From: an uncultured Desulfovibrionaceae bacterium
GTDB taxonomy: Bacteria > Desulfobacterota > Desulfovibrionia > Desulfovibrionales > Desulfovibrionaceae
Direction: 5' to 3'
DNA length: 64,000 nucleotides
Assembly (NCBI GenBank): GCA_944325195.1
Contig: CALUZB010000004.1
Location: forward strand, 124,001 to 188,000
In this document: positions 54,768-64,000 of the stretch, piece by piece
Position numbering within the stretch: position 1 is the stretch's first letter
Layout of the letters: every line of letters starts with the position of its first letter
Translations under genes and position numbers: made by a program
The notes under the pieces: model-generated
What the model saw: only the letters and a program-made list of their open reading frames with translations
Told to the model about the DNA's origin: nothing
The model's database searches: none

Positions 54768-55877
54768 ATGTTGCGTGTAATTCTTACTACCGGGGGAACC
54801 GGCGGGCATGTTTTTCCCGCCTTGGCTGTGGCCGAAGAGCTCCGGCGTCAGGTGCCGGCTGTGGATATTTTATTTATCGGCGGTCGCTACGGTCTGGAGC
54901 AGCATTGGGTGCGTGAAGCAGGAATAGACTTCGCCGGTCTGCCCACTCAGGGGATAATGGGGCGGGGGCTGCGTTCTTTGGGCGCGTTAATGGCCATGGG
55001 CGTCAGCATTACCGAAGCGCTGAACATTATGTCTGAATTCAAGCCCGATGTGGTTATCGGCTTTGGAAGTTATGCCTCGTTCGCCGGGGTGGGGGCGGCG
55101 ATATTGCGGCGCTGTCCCACTTTAATTCATGAGCAAAATGCTTATCCGGGTCTATCCAACCGCATCCTCGCCAGATTTGTTAAACAGGTATGTCTGGCCA
55201 TTCCCGACAAGCTGAAAAAGTTTCCGGAAGCCAAAAGCACAGTCACCGGCAACCCCGTGCGCGGCGAAATAATCAATCTGTCCGCCAAGACCTTTCTGCC
55301 GGGCAGAAAAAAGCTGCTGATTATGGGCGGAAGCCAAGGGGCTTCCTCAATCAATCAGGCCATGTTGCGCCACCTTGATGAATTCAAAACGGCCGGTATT
55401 GAAATCTGGCACCAAACGGGCAACCAGGATTATGTGGCGGTACGGGAAGCGTATGACCATGCGGAGTATACTGAAGCGCGCGTGCTGTGCTTTATTGATA
55501 ACATTGCTGAAGCTTACAGGTGGGCCGATCTGGTGGTATGCAGAGCCGGAGCGAGCACGGTTGCGGAGCTTGCAGTATCGGGCACACCGGCGGTGCTGGT
55601 TCCATACCCCTATGCCACTCATAATCATCAGTTGCACAATGCCGAATATATGCGCGAGCACAAAGCCGCCCTGCTGATTAAAGATGACGATCTGGCCGGT
55701 GGAAACTTTGCCCGCACAGTGCTTGAGCTGATTAACAACACGGAACAACTCGAGGCCATGGCCCGGGCCGCCCGCGCACTGGCACATCCTGATGCTTCCA
55801 TAAAAGTGGTTGAATGCATAAAAAGGGCGTTGCCGGAAGAAATCCGGGAACAGTATTGGGGCTCTCATGCGAAATAG
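54768..55877 (+). CDS. murG: UDP-GlcNAc:undecaprenyl-PP-MurNAc-pentapeptide transferase
   Basis: A 369-residue glycosyltransferase that makes lipid [21 protein letters not shown] (about 7-25), GFGSYASF (about 94-101), [12 protein letters not shown] (about 116-127) and the acceptor block [22 protein letters not shown] (in parts, about 257-278) are classic. ATG 54768 behind AGAGGAG; the frame extends into ftsW but that start is not credible. Confidence 0.97.
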   Translation: MLRVILTTGGTGGHVFPALAVAEELRRQVPAVDILFIGGRYGLEQHWVREAGIDFAGLPTQGIMGRGLRSLGALMAMGVSITEALNIMSEFKPDVVIGFGSYASFAGVGAAILRRCPTLIHEQNAYPGLSNRILARFVKQVCLAIPDKLKKFPEAKSTVTGNPVRGEIINLSAKTFLPGRKKLLIMGGSQGASSINQAMLRHLDEFKTAGIEIWHQTGNQDYVAVREAYDHAEYTEARVLCFIDNIAEAYRWADLVVCRAGASTVAELAVSGTPAVLVPYPYATHNHQLHNAEYMREHKAALLIKDDDLAGGNFARTVLELINNTEQLEAMARAARALAHPDASIKVVECIKRALPEEIREQYWGSHAK

Positions 55878-57258
55878 AGTAAAAAGAATTCATATGGTAG
55901 GTATCGGCGGAGCCGGAATGAGCGGCATTGCTGAGGTATTACTGAACCTGGGCTACAGCGTGCGCGGATCCGATCTGTCCGACTCACCGGCAGTACGCCG
56001 CCTTGAAAAACTGGGGGCGGAAATCTGCGTCGGGCACAATGCTGAGAATTTGATGAACGCGGATGTTCTGGTCAAATCCACCGCCGTAAAGGCTGACAAC
56101 CCGGAAATTCTGGCGGCCCAGCAAAAAGGCATACCAATTATTCCCCGAGCGGAAATGCTGGCTGAACTGATGCGCCTGAAAACAGGTGTGGCCGTTGCCG
56201 GAACCCACGGTAAAACCACTACCACTTCCCTGCTCGCGTCCATTTTCGATCAGGCGAATCTCGACCCCACAGTCATTATCGGCGGCCGCCTGAATGCGTA
56301 TGGAGCAAACGCCCGCCTGGGTGGCGGCAAATACCTGATTGCCGAGGCCGATGAATCTGACGGCTCCTTTCTCTGCCTGTTCCCGATAATCAATATCGTG
56401 ACCAACGTGGATCTGGATCATTTGGATTTCTATCCCGACCAGGACTCCATTGACCGGGCCTTTATCGCTTTTATGAACAAAGTTCCTTTCTATGGACTGA
56501 ACGTTGTATGCGGCGATGATCCAGGGGTAAAACGCATACTGCCCCAAGTAAAACGGCGCTATCTGACCTACGGTTTTGGCCTGGACAACACAATCCGGGC
56601 GGAGATCCTGGCCTGTGGAAGGAACAGTCGGTTTAAAGTAATGGTGAATGAGCGGGAGTTGGGAGAGGTAATCCTCGCCCAACCAGGGCGGCACAACGTG
56701 CTGAATGCCTTGGCTGCAATCGGGGTGGCCCTGGAAGCGGGGATTTCACCGGAAGTAGCTCTGAAAGGCCTGTCGGAGTTTAATGGAGTCGGACGCCGCT
56801 TTGAGCGCAAAGGCGAAAAAAACGGCGTTCTGGTGATTGATGACTACGGACACCACCCGGCGGAAATTGCAGCTACGCTTGCAACCGCAAAAGAATGCTT
56901 CCCCGATAAACGGCTGGTAGTGGCTTTTCAGCCGCACCGCTTTACCCGTACCCAAGCGCTGTTTGGGGATTTCTGCAAAGTATTCAACGGAGTGGACAAG
57001 CTGCTGCTTGTAGAGATCTATCCGGCGTCGGAGTCGCCAATACCGGGAGTGAGCGGCGAAAGCCTGGCTCAAGGCATCCGCCAGGTTTCCAGTACAGACG
57101 TCACTTACTTTCCGACGTTTGAAGCCGTAAACGCGGCTTTACCGGAAATCCTCAAACCAGGGGATATATTCATCACTTTGGGGGCTGGAAATGTTTGGAC
57201 TATCGGGCAACGCTATTTAGAACAAAACAGTTTTGAGAGCGTAGCCCCAAATGCCTGA
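55867..57258 (+). CDS. murC: UDP-MurNAc:L-alanine ligase
   Basis: A 463-residue ligase, first of the Mur amino-acid ligases. N-terminal [18 protein letters not shown] (about 9-26), ATP loop GTHGKTT (112-118), [10 protein letters not shown] (about 160-169) and the C-terminal FQPHRFTRT (about 356-364) are present. ATG overlaps the murG end by 11 bases. Confidence 0.97.
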   Translation: MRNRVKRIHMVGIGGAGMSGIAEVLLNLGYSVRGSDLSDSPAVRRLEKLGAEICVGHNAENLMNADVLVKSTAVKADNPEILAAQQKGIPIIPRAEMLAELMRLKTGVAVAGTHGKTTTTSLLASIFDQANLDPTVIIGGRLNAYGANARLGGGKYLIAEADESDGSFLCLFPIINIVTNVDLDHLDFYPDQDSIDRAFIAFMNKVPFYGLNVVCGDDPGVKRILPQVKRRYLTYGFGLDNTIRAEILACGRNSRFKVMVNERELGEVILAQPGRHNVLNALAAIGVALEAGISPEVALKGLSEFNGVGRRFERKGEKNGVLVIDDYGHHPAEIAATLATAKECFPDKRLVVAFQPHRFTRTQALFGDFCKVFNGVDKLLLVEIYPASESPIPGVSGESLAQGIRQVSSTDVTYFPTFEAVNAALPEILKPGDIFITLGAGNVWTIGQRYLEQNSFESVAPNA

Positions 57259-57336
57259 CCGCCCGGAAGTGCGACGGACATTGAAGCAAACGCGGTTTTT
57301 CTCACAAACCACAAACGCATGATTCTGGAAGATAAA

Positions 57337-58230
57337 ATGCAGCCGGAAATAACATATACCCCCAGCCTGAAACAACGCACCACCCTGCGTTTAGGGGGAA
57401 CAGCCATTGCGGAAGTTCTGTTGAGCACAGACTCGCACTTCGCGCAATTGTCAGACCTGCTTAAGAAGCTGGGGGGGCGCCCCTTTGTGCTGGGCCGCGG
57501 CAGTAATATTCTGGCAAATGACGGCGAACTTCCGCTTGTGCTTCTTCGTCTTCAATGCACCGATAAACCAACGCTGCTTGATGCTGATGAAAGCTGCGCT
57601 CTGATTTCAGTATCCGGGGACGTGCCTCTCCCCGTTCTGCTGTCTTACGCCGCGGAACAGGGCCTGGGCGGCCTTGAAGGGCTCGCCGGCATACCCGGCA
57701 CATTGGGTGGCGCTGTGGCAATGAATGCCGGCTCTTTCGGCTCTGAAATCGGAAACTTCTTAACAGAAGTTGAATTTTACGCGCCGGAAACAGGTTTATT
57801 CCGCAAATCGAAACATGAAATCAACCCCATGTACCGGAATTTCAGCTTCTCAGGCCAGGAATCTGCTGCCTGGCACATCATCTGCCGCGCCACCCTGAAA
57901 CTGCCGCGAAAAGACCCCGAGGCCGTGCGTGCTCAAATGCAGGCAAATTTCCAGAAAAAACAGGCGACTCAACCACTAAGCGCGGCAAGTGCGGGCTGCG
58001 CCTTTAAAAATCCTTCTCCCGAATTTCCAGCCGGGCTGCTGTTGGAAAGATGCGGCTTTAAAGGCAAAAAACTGGGCGGCATGATGTTCTCCCCGCTGCA
58101 CGCGAATTTTCTGGTCAACCAGGGCAATGGAACAAGCGCCCAGGCAATGGAATTGCTCAACGCGGCTAAAAACACCGTAAAAAAGAATTTCGGGATTGAT
58201 TTGGAACTGGAGGTAAAGACAATTCCATGA
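57337..58230 (+). CDS. murB: UDP-N-acetylenolpyruvoylglucosamine reductase
   Basis: A 297-residue FAD enzyme that makes UDP-MurNAc. NTLRLGG-type start (TLRLGGTA), GRGSNILANDGEL (about 53-65), LAGIPGTLGGAVAMNAGSFG (about 109-128) are FAD-binding blocks. The catalytic proton-donor serine of E. coli MurB is Cys here (AGCAFKNP, about 220-227), a substitution also found in other type II enzymes. ATG 57337 has GGAAG before it; the frame's earlier ATG (57319) lacks a site. Overlaps ftsQ by four bases; ddl, often between these two, is absent. Confidence 0.95.
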   Translation: MQPEITYTPSLKQRTTLRLGGTAIAEVLLSTDSHFAQLSDLLKKLGGRPFVLGRGSNILANDGELPLVLLRLQCTDKPTLLDADESCALISVSGDVPLPVLLSYAAEQGLGGLEGLAGIPGTLGGAVAMNAGSFGSEIGNFLTEVEFYAPETGLFRKSKHEINPMYRNFSFSGQESAAWHIICRATLKLPRKDPEAVRAQMQANFQKKQATQPLSAASAGCAFKNPSPEFPAGLLLERCGFKGKKLGGMMFSPLHANFLVNQGNGTSAQAMELLNAAKNTVKKNFGIDLELEVKTIP

Positions 58231-59126
58231 GTCTTCTGCCTTTTTTAGGAAAGAAAAAACCGAAAAACCGCTATTCCGAGAGGAAGAGCATCTCGCTCTC
58301 GCGTGAAAACGGCGCGGGAAACCGTTTCAACCGTTCCCTGCGTTCCTCCAGGCGGGAATGGAAACGACCCAGGATAAGCCTGAAGTCATTTATGGGTTTT
58401 TTTTCCGCTGCCACCATACTTACCGTTTGTGCGGCCGCATTCATCGCTGTGGCGATAGGACTTATTTTTGTATACCGCTGGGCTACGAACAGTGATTATT
58501 TCGCCTTGCGCAACATCGAGGTGCGCGGAATCAACAACTTATCTTACACAGAGGTGCTTGCCCAGGCTGATGTGCAAACCGGGCAGAACAGCCTGGATCT
58601 TTCGCTTGATGTTATAGAGGCAAAACTTTTGAGCAACCCATGGGTAAACGAAGTATCTGTGAAACGGGAATTGCCCGACAGTTTGATAATCACAATTATG
58701 GAACATGAGCCCAGCTATTGGACATTAAACAATGGACATATGTTTTATGCCGACCGGGACGGCAAGCTGATTGCAGAAGTAAACAGCAATAAATTTCTTG
58801 CCCTGCCGATTTTAGAAATAGACCGCAACAGCGGTAATCTTGCCGGGCAACTGGATATTACTGCGGAAAAGATGGCGTCTATGATTGCAAGTTTACCCAG
58901 TGAATACCAAACCCCCGCACTATACCGCTTAAGCAGGGCAGCCGGTATAGAAGTGCATTTCGAAGGGAAAAGCCTGAGTTTGCTGCTGGGTCTTGAAAAT
59001 ATTGATCAGAACATAAAATATATGCAACTGGTCTTAAACGATTTAAAAATGCGCAATGAGTTGGACCGTACCAAAGAAGTGCGGGCGCATGACGGCAAAG
59101 TCTGGGTGGTGGTCAATGAGATTTAA
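58227..59126 (+). CDS. ftsQ: Cell division protein FtsQ (POTRA domain)
   Basis: A 299-residue bitopic protein. A basic cytoplasmic arm (about 1-52, Arg/Lys/Ser-rich) is followed by one transmembrane helix (about 57-85) and the POTRA domain beginning LRNIEVRGINNLSYTEVLA (about 93-111), then the FtsQ/DivIB beta domain. It scaffolds FtsL/FtsB. The arm is longer than in E. coli. Confidence 0.92.
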   Translation: MSLLPFLGKKKPKNRYSERKSISLSRENGAGNRFNRSLRSSRREWKRPRISLKSFMGFFSAATILTVCAAAFIAVAIGLIFVYRWATNSDYFALRNIEVRGINNLSYTEVLAQADVQTGQNSLDLSLDVIEAKLLSNPWVNEVSVKRELPDSLIITIMEHEPSYWTLNNGHMFYADRDGKLIAEVNSNKFLALPILEIDRNSGNLAGQLDITAEKMASMIASLPSEYQTPALYRLSRAAGIEVHFEGKSLSLLLGLENIDQNIKYMQLVLNDLKMRNELDRTKEVRAHDGKVWVVVNEI

Positions 59127-59173
59127 AAGTTTGTGCCGGTTGCATTCTGTTGGCTTAAACGCCCTGAAATTCC

Positions 59174-59202
59174 TTGCCAATTTGTCCCCGGAAGGGTAAT
59201 AA
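59174..59202 (+). promoter_or_regulatory. Candidate internal promoter for ftsAZ
   Basis: TTGCCA (59174-59179), 17-base spacer, TAATAA (59197-59202), in the 146-bp gap before ftsA. Internal promoters ahead of ftsA/ftsZ are common in dcw clusters. Confidence 0.5.
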
Positions 59203-59272
59203 AATTTGAATCAAGCATAGTATAAAAGCAAGAGCGGAAGGGCAATACAGCTACTCTGGAAGGAGATTAAAA

Positions 59273-60499
59273 ATGGCCGACTCTGAATTGGTTGTTGGTT
59301 TAGACATTGGTACCACTAAAATTTGCGCGGTTGTAGGCGAAGCAGCCAGTGACGGCGTAGATGTCATAGGCATCGGCACCAGCCAGTCTACCGGGTTGCG
59401 TAAAGGAGTTGTGGTAAACATTGATCAAACTGTGCAATCAATTAAGAAAGCTTTAAGCGAAGCAGAGTTGATGGCCGGTTGTGAAATCCGCTCGGTTTAC
59501 GCCGGCATCGCCGGAAGCCATATCAGAGGCTTCAACAGCCACGGGGTCATAGCGGTAAAAGGCGGAGAAATCAGCGCCAAAGATGTGGAAAGAGTGCTTG
59601 AAGCGGCTAAGGCTATTGCTATTCCACTCGATCGGGAAGTATTCCACACCCTTCCGCAAGAATATATTGTTGACGAACAACGGGGAATTTTAGATCCACT
59701 GGGCATGGCGGCGGTGCGTCTGGAAGTGAAAGTGCACATCGTAACCGGGGCGGTTACCTCAGCCCAGAACATTGTGCGTTCATGTCACCGCGCCGGCCTG
59801 GATGTCGCGGATATAGTGCTGGAACCCTTGGCGTCCGCCCGGGCAGTGCTTACTGATGAAGAACGTGAAATCGGCGTGGCGCTTGTGGATATCGGCGGCG
59901 GCACTACCGATGTAGCCGTATTTTCAAGCAACTCCATCAAGTATACCGGGGTTGTGGCCTTAGGCGGCCAGAACCTGACCAACGACATCGCCTATGGCTT
60001 GCGCACCCCTATGAGCAGTGCGGAAAAAATCAAGATAAAGTATGGCTGCGCTTTGGCCGATATGGTCAGGCATGACGAGCACATTGAGGTACCCAGCGTT
60101 GCCGGCCGTGAGCCGCGCGCGCTTTCCCGCCAAGTGCTGGCGGAAATATGCGAACCGCGCATGGAAGAAATTTTCTCACTGGTAGATCAGGAAATTATCC
60201 GCTCCGGAAGCAAAAACTGCATTGGAGGCGGCATTGTGCTCACCGGCGGCAGCTCGCTGATGGAGGGCGCAGCCGAGCTGGCTGAGCAGGTGTTTAACTT
60301 GCCTTGCAGAGTGGGATATCCACGCAACATCGGCGGCTTGAGAGATGTGGTGAACAGCCCGAAATTCGCCACAGCCGTGGGCCTGCTTTGTTTCGGATCC
60401 GACAAAGAAAGCGACAACCATAAGATACGCATCAGAGAAAAGAATTTGTTTGATTCTGTACTTTCAAGTATGAAGCGATGGGTTAAGGACATCTTTTAA
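59273..60499 (+). CDS. ftsA: Cell division protein FtsA
   Basis: A 408-residue actin-like protein that tethers FtsZ to the membrane. Nucleotide-site motifs: VGLDIGTTKICAVVG (about 8-22), VDIGGGTTDVAVFS (about 205-218) and GIVLTGGSSLMEG (about 321-333). The C-terminal amphipathic helix (LSSMKRWVKDIF) is the membrane anchor. AAGGAG precedes the ATG. Confidence 0.97.
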   Translation: MADSELVVGLDIGTTKICAVVGEAASDGVDVIGIGTSQSTGLRKGVVVNIDQTVQSIKKALSEAELMAGCEIRSVYAGIAGSHIRGFNSHGVIAVKGGEISAKDVERVLEAAKAIAIPLDREVFHTLPQEYIVDEQRGILDPLGMAAVRLEVKVHIVTGAVTSAQNIVRSCHRAGLDVADIVLEPLASARAVLTDEEREIGVALVDIGGGTTDVAVFSSNSIKYTGVVALGGQNLTNDIAYGLRTPMSSAEKIKIKYGCALADMVRHDEHIEVPSVAGREPRALSRQVLAEICEPRMEEIFSLVDQEIIRSGSKNCIGGGIVLTGGSSLMEGAAELAEQVFNLPCRVGYPRNIGGLRDVVNSPKFATAVGLLCFGSDKESDNHKIRIREKNLFDSVLSSMKRWVKDIF

Positions 60500-60566
60500 A
60501 TTCAACGCGCACACAGCTTGTTGCGTGTAATAATTAGAGGGAAACCTCATTACTAAGGAGAGGCGA

Positions 60567-61850
60567 ATGGAATTCTTAGACTTGGGCCATTCAGGTTCTG
60601 CGAAAATTAAAGTTATAGGAGTCGGTGGAGGCGGCGGAAACGCCATCGATAACATGATCACGTCAAATCTTCAGGGCGTCACGTTCATTGCAGCCAATAC
60701 AGACGTGCAGGCATTGAATCGCTCTGGGGCGGAAATAAAAATTCAACTTGGCGAGCAATCCACCAGAGGCTTGGGGGCCGGGGCAAACCCACAAGTCGGA
60801 GCTACCGCTGCGGAAGAAAGTATTGACTCCATCCGCGAGGCCATTGGCGAATGTGATATGGTGTTTGTTACCGCCGGTATGGGCGGCGGCACCGGAACCG
60901 GAGCGGCCCCGATTATTGCTAAAGTGGCGCGCGAGCTGGGAGCCCTGACCGTTGGAGTGGTGACCAAGCCGTTTTTCTTCGAGGGACGTCGGCGAATGGA
61001 TACTGCAGAAGCAGGCATTCAGGAATTCCGCCAGCATGTTGACAGTCTGATTACTATTCCCAACGACCGCCTGCTTACCTTGGCTCCCAAAAAAGCTCCC
61101 CTGCTCGAAATGCTTAAAAAGGCCGATGAAGTGCTTTATCACGCCGTGCGAGGCATTTCAGACTTGATCATGGTTCCCGGTCTGATTAACCTCGACTTTG
61201 CCGATGTGCGCGCGGTTATGGGTGAAGCCGGTCTGGCGATGATGGGTGCAGGCATAGCTGTTGGTGAGTCTCGTGCCCGGGAAGCCGCCATGAAAGCAAT
61301 TACCAGCCCATTGCTGGAAGACGTTTCCATTGATGGAGCCAAAGGCGTTCTCATGAACGTGACTGCAGCCAGCGACGTAACTATGGAAGAAGTGGCTGAG
61401 GCTATGGGCATCATTCAGGAAGCAGCCGATGAAGAAGCCAATGTCTTCTTTGGAGTGGTATTTGACGAAAACGCAGGTGAAGAAATGCGCATTACCGTTA
61501 TCGCCACAGGAATTGAAGCCAAAGGGGCACAAATCACTCCCCCCACAATGCAGGGCGGCCGGGTCAGCCAGTTCCGGGGCCAGGCAAAAACCTCTCTGAC
61601 TTCCTCGGGCAGTTCCGGCATACGCGGGCAGGACTGGAGCCCCGCATTAGGCGGAGCCGGGATAAACGATGAAGGCGTGGGCTCACCCCGTCCGATACGT
61701 TCCTTTGATGGCGGAAATCGCGACATTCCAGCGGTGCTCAGAACCAAAGGAAAAGATACGACCAGGCCTCACGCTCCGGGTGAAGATGATTTCATCTTTG
61801 ATGATGATGAGTTTGAAATTCCGTCTTTTATCAGAAAACAGGCGGATTAA
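60567..61850 (+). CDS. ftsZ: Cell division GTPase FtsZ
   Basis: A 427-residue tubulin homologue forming the Z ring. GTP-binding tubulin signature GGGTGTG at 106-112, the N-terminal [16 protein letters not shown] (about 13-28) and the C-terminal conserved peptide EIPSFIRKQ (about 417-425) that binds FtsA are all present. A Gly/Ser-rich linker (about 340-410) separates the last two. AAGGAG upstream. Last gene of the cluster. Confidence 0.98.
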   Translation: MEFLDLGHSGSAKIKVIGVGGGGGNAIDNMITSNLQGVTFIAANTDVQALNRSGAEIKIQLGEQSTRGLGAGANPQVGATAAEESIDSIREAIGECDMVFVTAGMGGGTGTGAAPIIAKVARELGALTVGVVTKPFFFEGRRRMDTAEAGIQEFRQHVDSLITIPNDRLLTLAPKKAPLLEMLKKADEVLYHAVRGISDLIMVPGLINLDFADVRAVMGEAGLAMMGAGIAVGESRAREAAMKAITSPLLEDVSIDGAKGVLMNVTAASDVTMEEVAEAMGIIQEAADEEANVFFGVVFDENAGEEMRITVIATGIEAKGAQITPPTMQGGRVSQFRGQAKTSLTSSGSSGIRGQDWSPALGGAGINDEGVGSPRPIRSFDGGNRDIPAVLRTKGKDTTRPHAPGEDDFIFDDDEFEIPSFIRKQAD

Positions 61851-62000
61851 GTTTCCCAGCCTCTGAAGCTGGTTATTTGTTCAAGCAGCGCAGGAACCTC
61901 GCCTCTCCTGTCTGCCAGAGTGCTGCACTTGTTTTGTAACTTTCCCACATACTTGAAAAACAAAGCAAGTGCAGCCTCACAGTTCAACCAAAATTGCTTT

Positions 62001-62564
62001 ATGTCAAAAATTCTTGTTTTCTTAATGCTTCTATCCATTATCCCCCTGCAGGCCACAGCCCGACAGCCACTTGCTCCATTCGGATTATCTTGGGGCATGA
62101 GTCAAAAACAAATAGAATCTGCCGGTGTAAATCTTGAAAAGGTGGAAGAAGGAATATTCAGTGCCAAGTCCATGCCCCAAAATATGGAATGGGCCGACAG
62201 CTACGCTCTCATGATTGACCCCGCTCTTGGGTTGGTAAGAGTTATTGCTTACAGTACAGACATTCTCAACGATGCCCAAGGTCAGATGGGGCGACGCGTT
62301 TACTTCAAACTTAAGAGCGAACTGCAAAAACAAATGGTGCTGATTTACAGTGAAGAGAAAGACGCAGGCACCCCTGGAATAACCCCACCACCAGGCCAGC
62401 CGTTTTATGCCTGTCTGGAAGCAGGACCGTGCGGAACCTGGTACAGCAATTTCGTAAAAGAAGATGTAAACGCCCAGATCATCCTTGAAGCGCTGGATTC
62501 AAATGCAGGATTTATAAGCGTTATTTATGAAAACAGCGGACTGGTAAGGAAAATTCAAAAATAA
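62001..62564 (+). CDS. Small exported protein downstream of ftsZ, function unknown
   Basis: I do not recognise a family. The 187-residue product begins with a signal peptide (MSKILVFLMLLSIIPLQATA, about 1-20) and continues PLAPFGLSWGMSQKQIESAG, a start seen in many small periplasmic proteins of sulfate reducers. Two Cys (YACLEAGPC, about 136-144) could form a disulfide. ATG 62001 is chosen for the signal peptide; the frame extends to 61920. It is on the same strand as ftsZ but 150 bp away, and is likely a separate unit. Confidence 0.75.
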   Translation: MSKILVFLMLLSIIPLQATARQPLAPFGLSWGMSQKQIESAGVNLEKVEEGIFSAKSMPQNMEWADSYALMIDPALGLVRVIAYSTDILNDAQGQMGRRVYFKLKSELQKQMVLIYSEEKDAGTPGITPPPGQPFYACLEAGPCGTWYSNFVKEDVNAQIILEALDSNAGFISVIYENSGLVRKIQK

Positions 62565-62948
62565 ATCTGTTCCGGATAATATATGTTCTGAACATTTCAA
62601 TGCGACAATTTTTGTAAACATAAAAGCTGTTCCCTTTTTGTCATAGGATAAATGTTCCGGCACGGTTAGGCTGCAGGTGTACATACCGCTCTGAAAGCCT
62701 GAATAGTTTCTACTTAATGGCGCAAGTGGTTCAATGTTGAGCATGATTCAATTGCCGCCGTTATACCTTTAACTAAAGACTGAGCTTTCCAGAAAATACA
62801 AACACCCCTAAATTACTTGGGGCGTTTGTATTTTCTGTTGCCCGACGTACCAATATTGAGGTGCAGGGAAACTGCATATACCCCTTTGTATCGGTCCGGA
62901 TCAGGGTGCACAGCAACGCTCTTGCCACCTTGGAATTCTGTGTACTCA
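62565..62948. other. Convergent intergenic region
   Basis: About 380 bp between the exported protein and metE, with the strong hairpin at 62791-62836 and no gene seen. Confidence 0.5.
62791..62836. terminator. Long bidirectional terminator
   Basis: AGAAAATACAAAC pairs with GTTTGTATTTTCT and, inside, CCCC with GGGG, separated by one A-C mismatch; loop of ten bases (TAAATTACTT). It lies between convergent genes. The A/T-rich outer arms provide a U-tract in both directions. Confidence 0.75.
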
Positions 62949-64000
62949 TCAACTCAGAGTATCCCGCACCAGCAGAGCTGCAGCAACCATGTTTGCAAGC
63001 GAAGGCAGCACTTCTTCCCATTGTCGCGTTTTCAGGCCGCAATCGGGGTTCACCCATAAAAGTTCCCGGGGAATATTACACAAAGCCTTTCGAAGCAATT
63101 CCGCCATTTCTTCAACCGTGGGAATACGTGGACTATGAATGTCATATACCCCTGGCCCGACTCCCCCCTGATACCGGAAGTCGGTAAAGGCGTCCAACAA
63201 CTCCATGCCGCTGCGACTGGATTCAATGCTGATAACATCCGCGTCCATCTTTGCAATCCAGGGCAGAATGGCATTAAACTCACTGTAGCACATATGCGTG
63301 TGTATCTGGGTTGAATCCTTCACACCGGCTGATGCAAGGCGGAACGCATCTACCGCCCATTGCAGATAAACTTCCGCGTCAGACTTGAGCAGGGGCATAC
63401 CCTCGCGCAATGCAGCCTCATCAATCTGAATGATACGGACACCGGATTTTTCCAGATCCAGCACTTCATCGCGAATGGCCAGTGCTATCTGCTTGCAGAC
63501 CTCGCTCCGCTCTATATCGTCCCTCACAAAACTCCAGCACAGAATGGTTACCGGACCGGTAAGCATACCTTTTACCGGTTTTTCGGTAAGCGATTGGGCA
63601 TATCGGATCCAGTCAACCGTCATGGGCTGCTTGCGGTACACATCACCATAGATAACAGGCGGCTTCACGCAACGGCTCCCATAGCTCTGCACCCAGCCAT
63701 TCCGAGTAAAACAGAACCCGGCAAGCTGCTGACCGAAGTATTCCACCATGTCATTGCGCTCTGCTTCGCCATGCACAAGCACATCAAGGCCAAGCTTTTC
63801 CTGCTTTGCAATACACTCCTTGATTTCATGCCTGATCGCGGAAACATACTCCGCTTCCGTCAATCTACCGTTTTTAAACTCGCGCCGGGTCTTGCGGATA
63901 GAGGCAGTCTGGGGAAATGAGCCGATAGTCGTCGTCGGCAACAGAGGCAGATTAATCCAGGCTTGCGCAGCCCGGCGTTGCGGACAGGCAGACTGTCGGT
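62949..64000 (-). CDS. metE: Cobalamin-independent methionine synthase, C-terminal domain (5' end outside window)
   Basis: C-terminal catalytic part of MetE, which transfers methyl from methyl-THF polyglutamate to homocysteine. The frame is open to the window edge; the part before [13 protein letters not shown] (...AAQAWINLP) is the linker from the N-terminal domain, so the full gene is longer. Zn ligands are intact: HTHMC (His, Cys), the Glu in IESSRS, and Cys in NPDCGLKTR. The nearly invariant IDEPALREG is IDEAALREG here. A TTG inside the frame at 63941 is not the start. Ends 113 bases from the bidirectional terminator. Confidence 0.95.
   Translation of the reverse strand, partial: RQSACPQRRAAQAWINLPLLPTTTIGSFPQTASIRKTRREFKNGRLTEAEYVSAIRHEIKECIAKQEKLGLDVLVHGEAERNDMVEYFGQQLAGFCFTRNGWVQSYGSRCVKPPVIYGDVYRKQPMTVDWIRYAQSLTEKPVKGMLTGPVTILCWSFVRDDIERSEVCKQIALAIRDEVLDLEKSGVRIIQIDEAALREGMPLLKSDAEVYLQWAVDAFRLASAGVKDSTQIHTHMCYSEFNAILPWIAKMDADVISIESSRSGMELLDAFTDFRYQGGVGPGVYDIHSPRIPTVEEMAELLRKALCNIPRELLWVNPDCGLKTRQWEEVLPSLANMVAAALLVRDTLS

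Overview
The window (about 52% G+C by eye) looks like chromosome of a Desulfovibrionales-type bacterium (Desulfobacterota, sulfate-reducer relatives). The pointers are a glycine dehydrogenase split into two genes, a division/cell-wall (dcw) cluster with a PASTA-domain FtsI and no ddl, an HflX with the N-terminal extension usual in that group, a small-type SRP RNA, a pair of Hsp20 genes, an iron-sulfur flavoprotein-type reductase and a two-gene SUF-like Fe-S system. The species cannot be named from the sequence alone, and there is no plasmid, phage, transposon or CRISPR signature.

Layout. 1-7.5 kb: a truncated copper-type P-type ATPase divergent from an HxlR regulator, an SSS symporter, a SufC-like/SufB-like pair, a RibD-like reductase and a YbaK-type aminoacyl-tRNA deacylase. 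7.5-9.7 kb: sparse DNA around a strikingly altered PurC homologue. 9.7-17.3 kb, minus strand: a self-contained glycine cleavage module (gcvT, gcvH, gcvPA, gcvPB, lpd, lipoate ligase, Lrp-type regulator). 17.7-26.2 kb, minus strand: corA, a cardiolipin synthase, a lone sialic-acid-type synthase, an M23 peptidase, ttcA, fmt, def and a SpoU methyltransferase. 26.4-29.4 kb: a LysR regulator divergent from three exported proteins (cyclophilin-like, cupin, carboxymuconolactone-decarboxylase-like). 29.5-41.5 kb: tRNA-Arg(TCT), AsmA, SRP RNA, hflX, a methyltransferase, a Lys-Pro-rich exported protein, ndk-proC, a Trm112-like protein, two Hsp20 genes, an iron-sulfur flavoprotein, a dihydrouridine synthase and a small exported protein. 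41.6-44.1 kb, minus strand: an HD-GYP protein and pyruvate kinase. 44.3-61.9 kb, plus strand: the complete dcw cluster from mraZ to ftsZ. The window ends with a small exported protein and the 3' part of metE.

The dcw cluster covers the whole cytoplasmic and lipid-linked UDP-MurNAc-pentapeptide route except D-Ala-D-Ala ligase, together with the FtsL/I/W/Q/A/Z divisome. It starts behind a promoter overlapped by three 10-bp-spaced MraZ boxes. The glycine cluster holds every protein of the glycine cleavage system plus the enzyme that lipoylates GcvH, so one transcript could build a working system.

The best candidates for new biology are the PurC homologue at 8453-9361, which keeps the fold signatures but has lost most ligand and metal motifs, and the LysR-linked operon of three secreted small-molecule-enzyme folds. 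Smaller points are the apparent ATA start of hflX, poly-G/C tracts in intergenic DNA, and operator-like palindromes near the HxlR gene.
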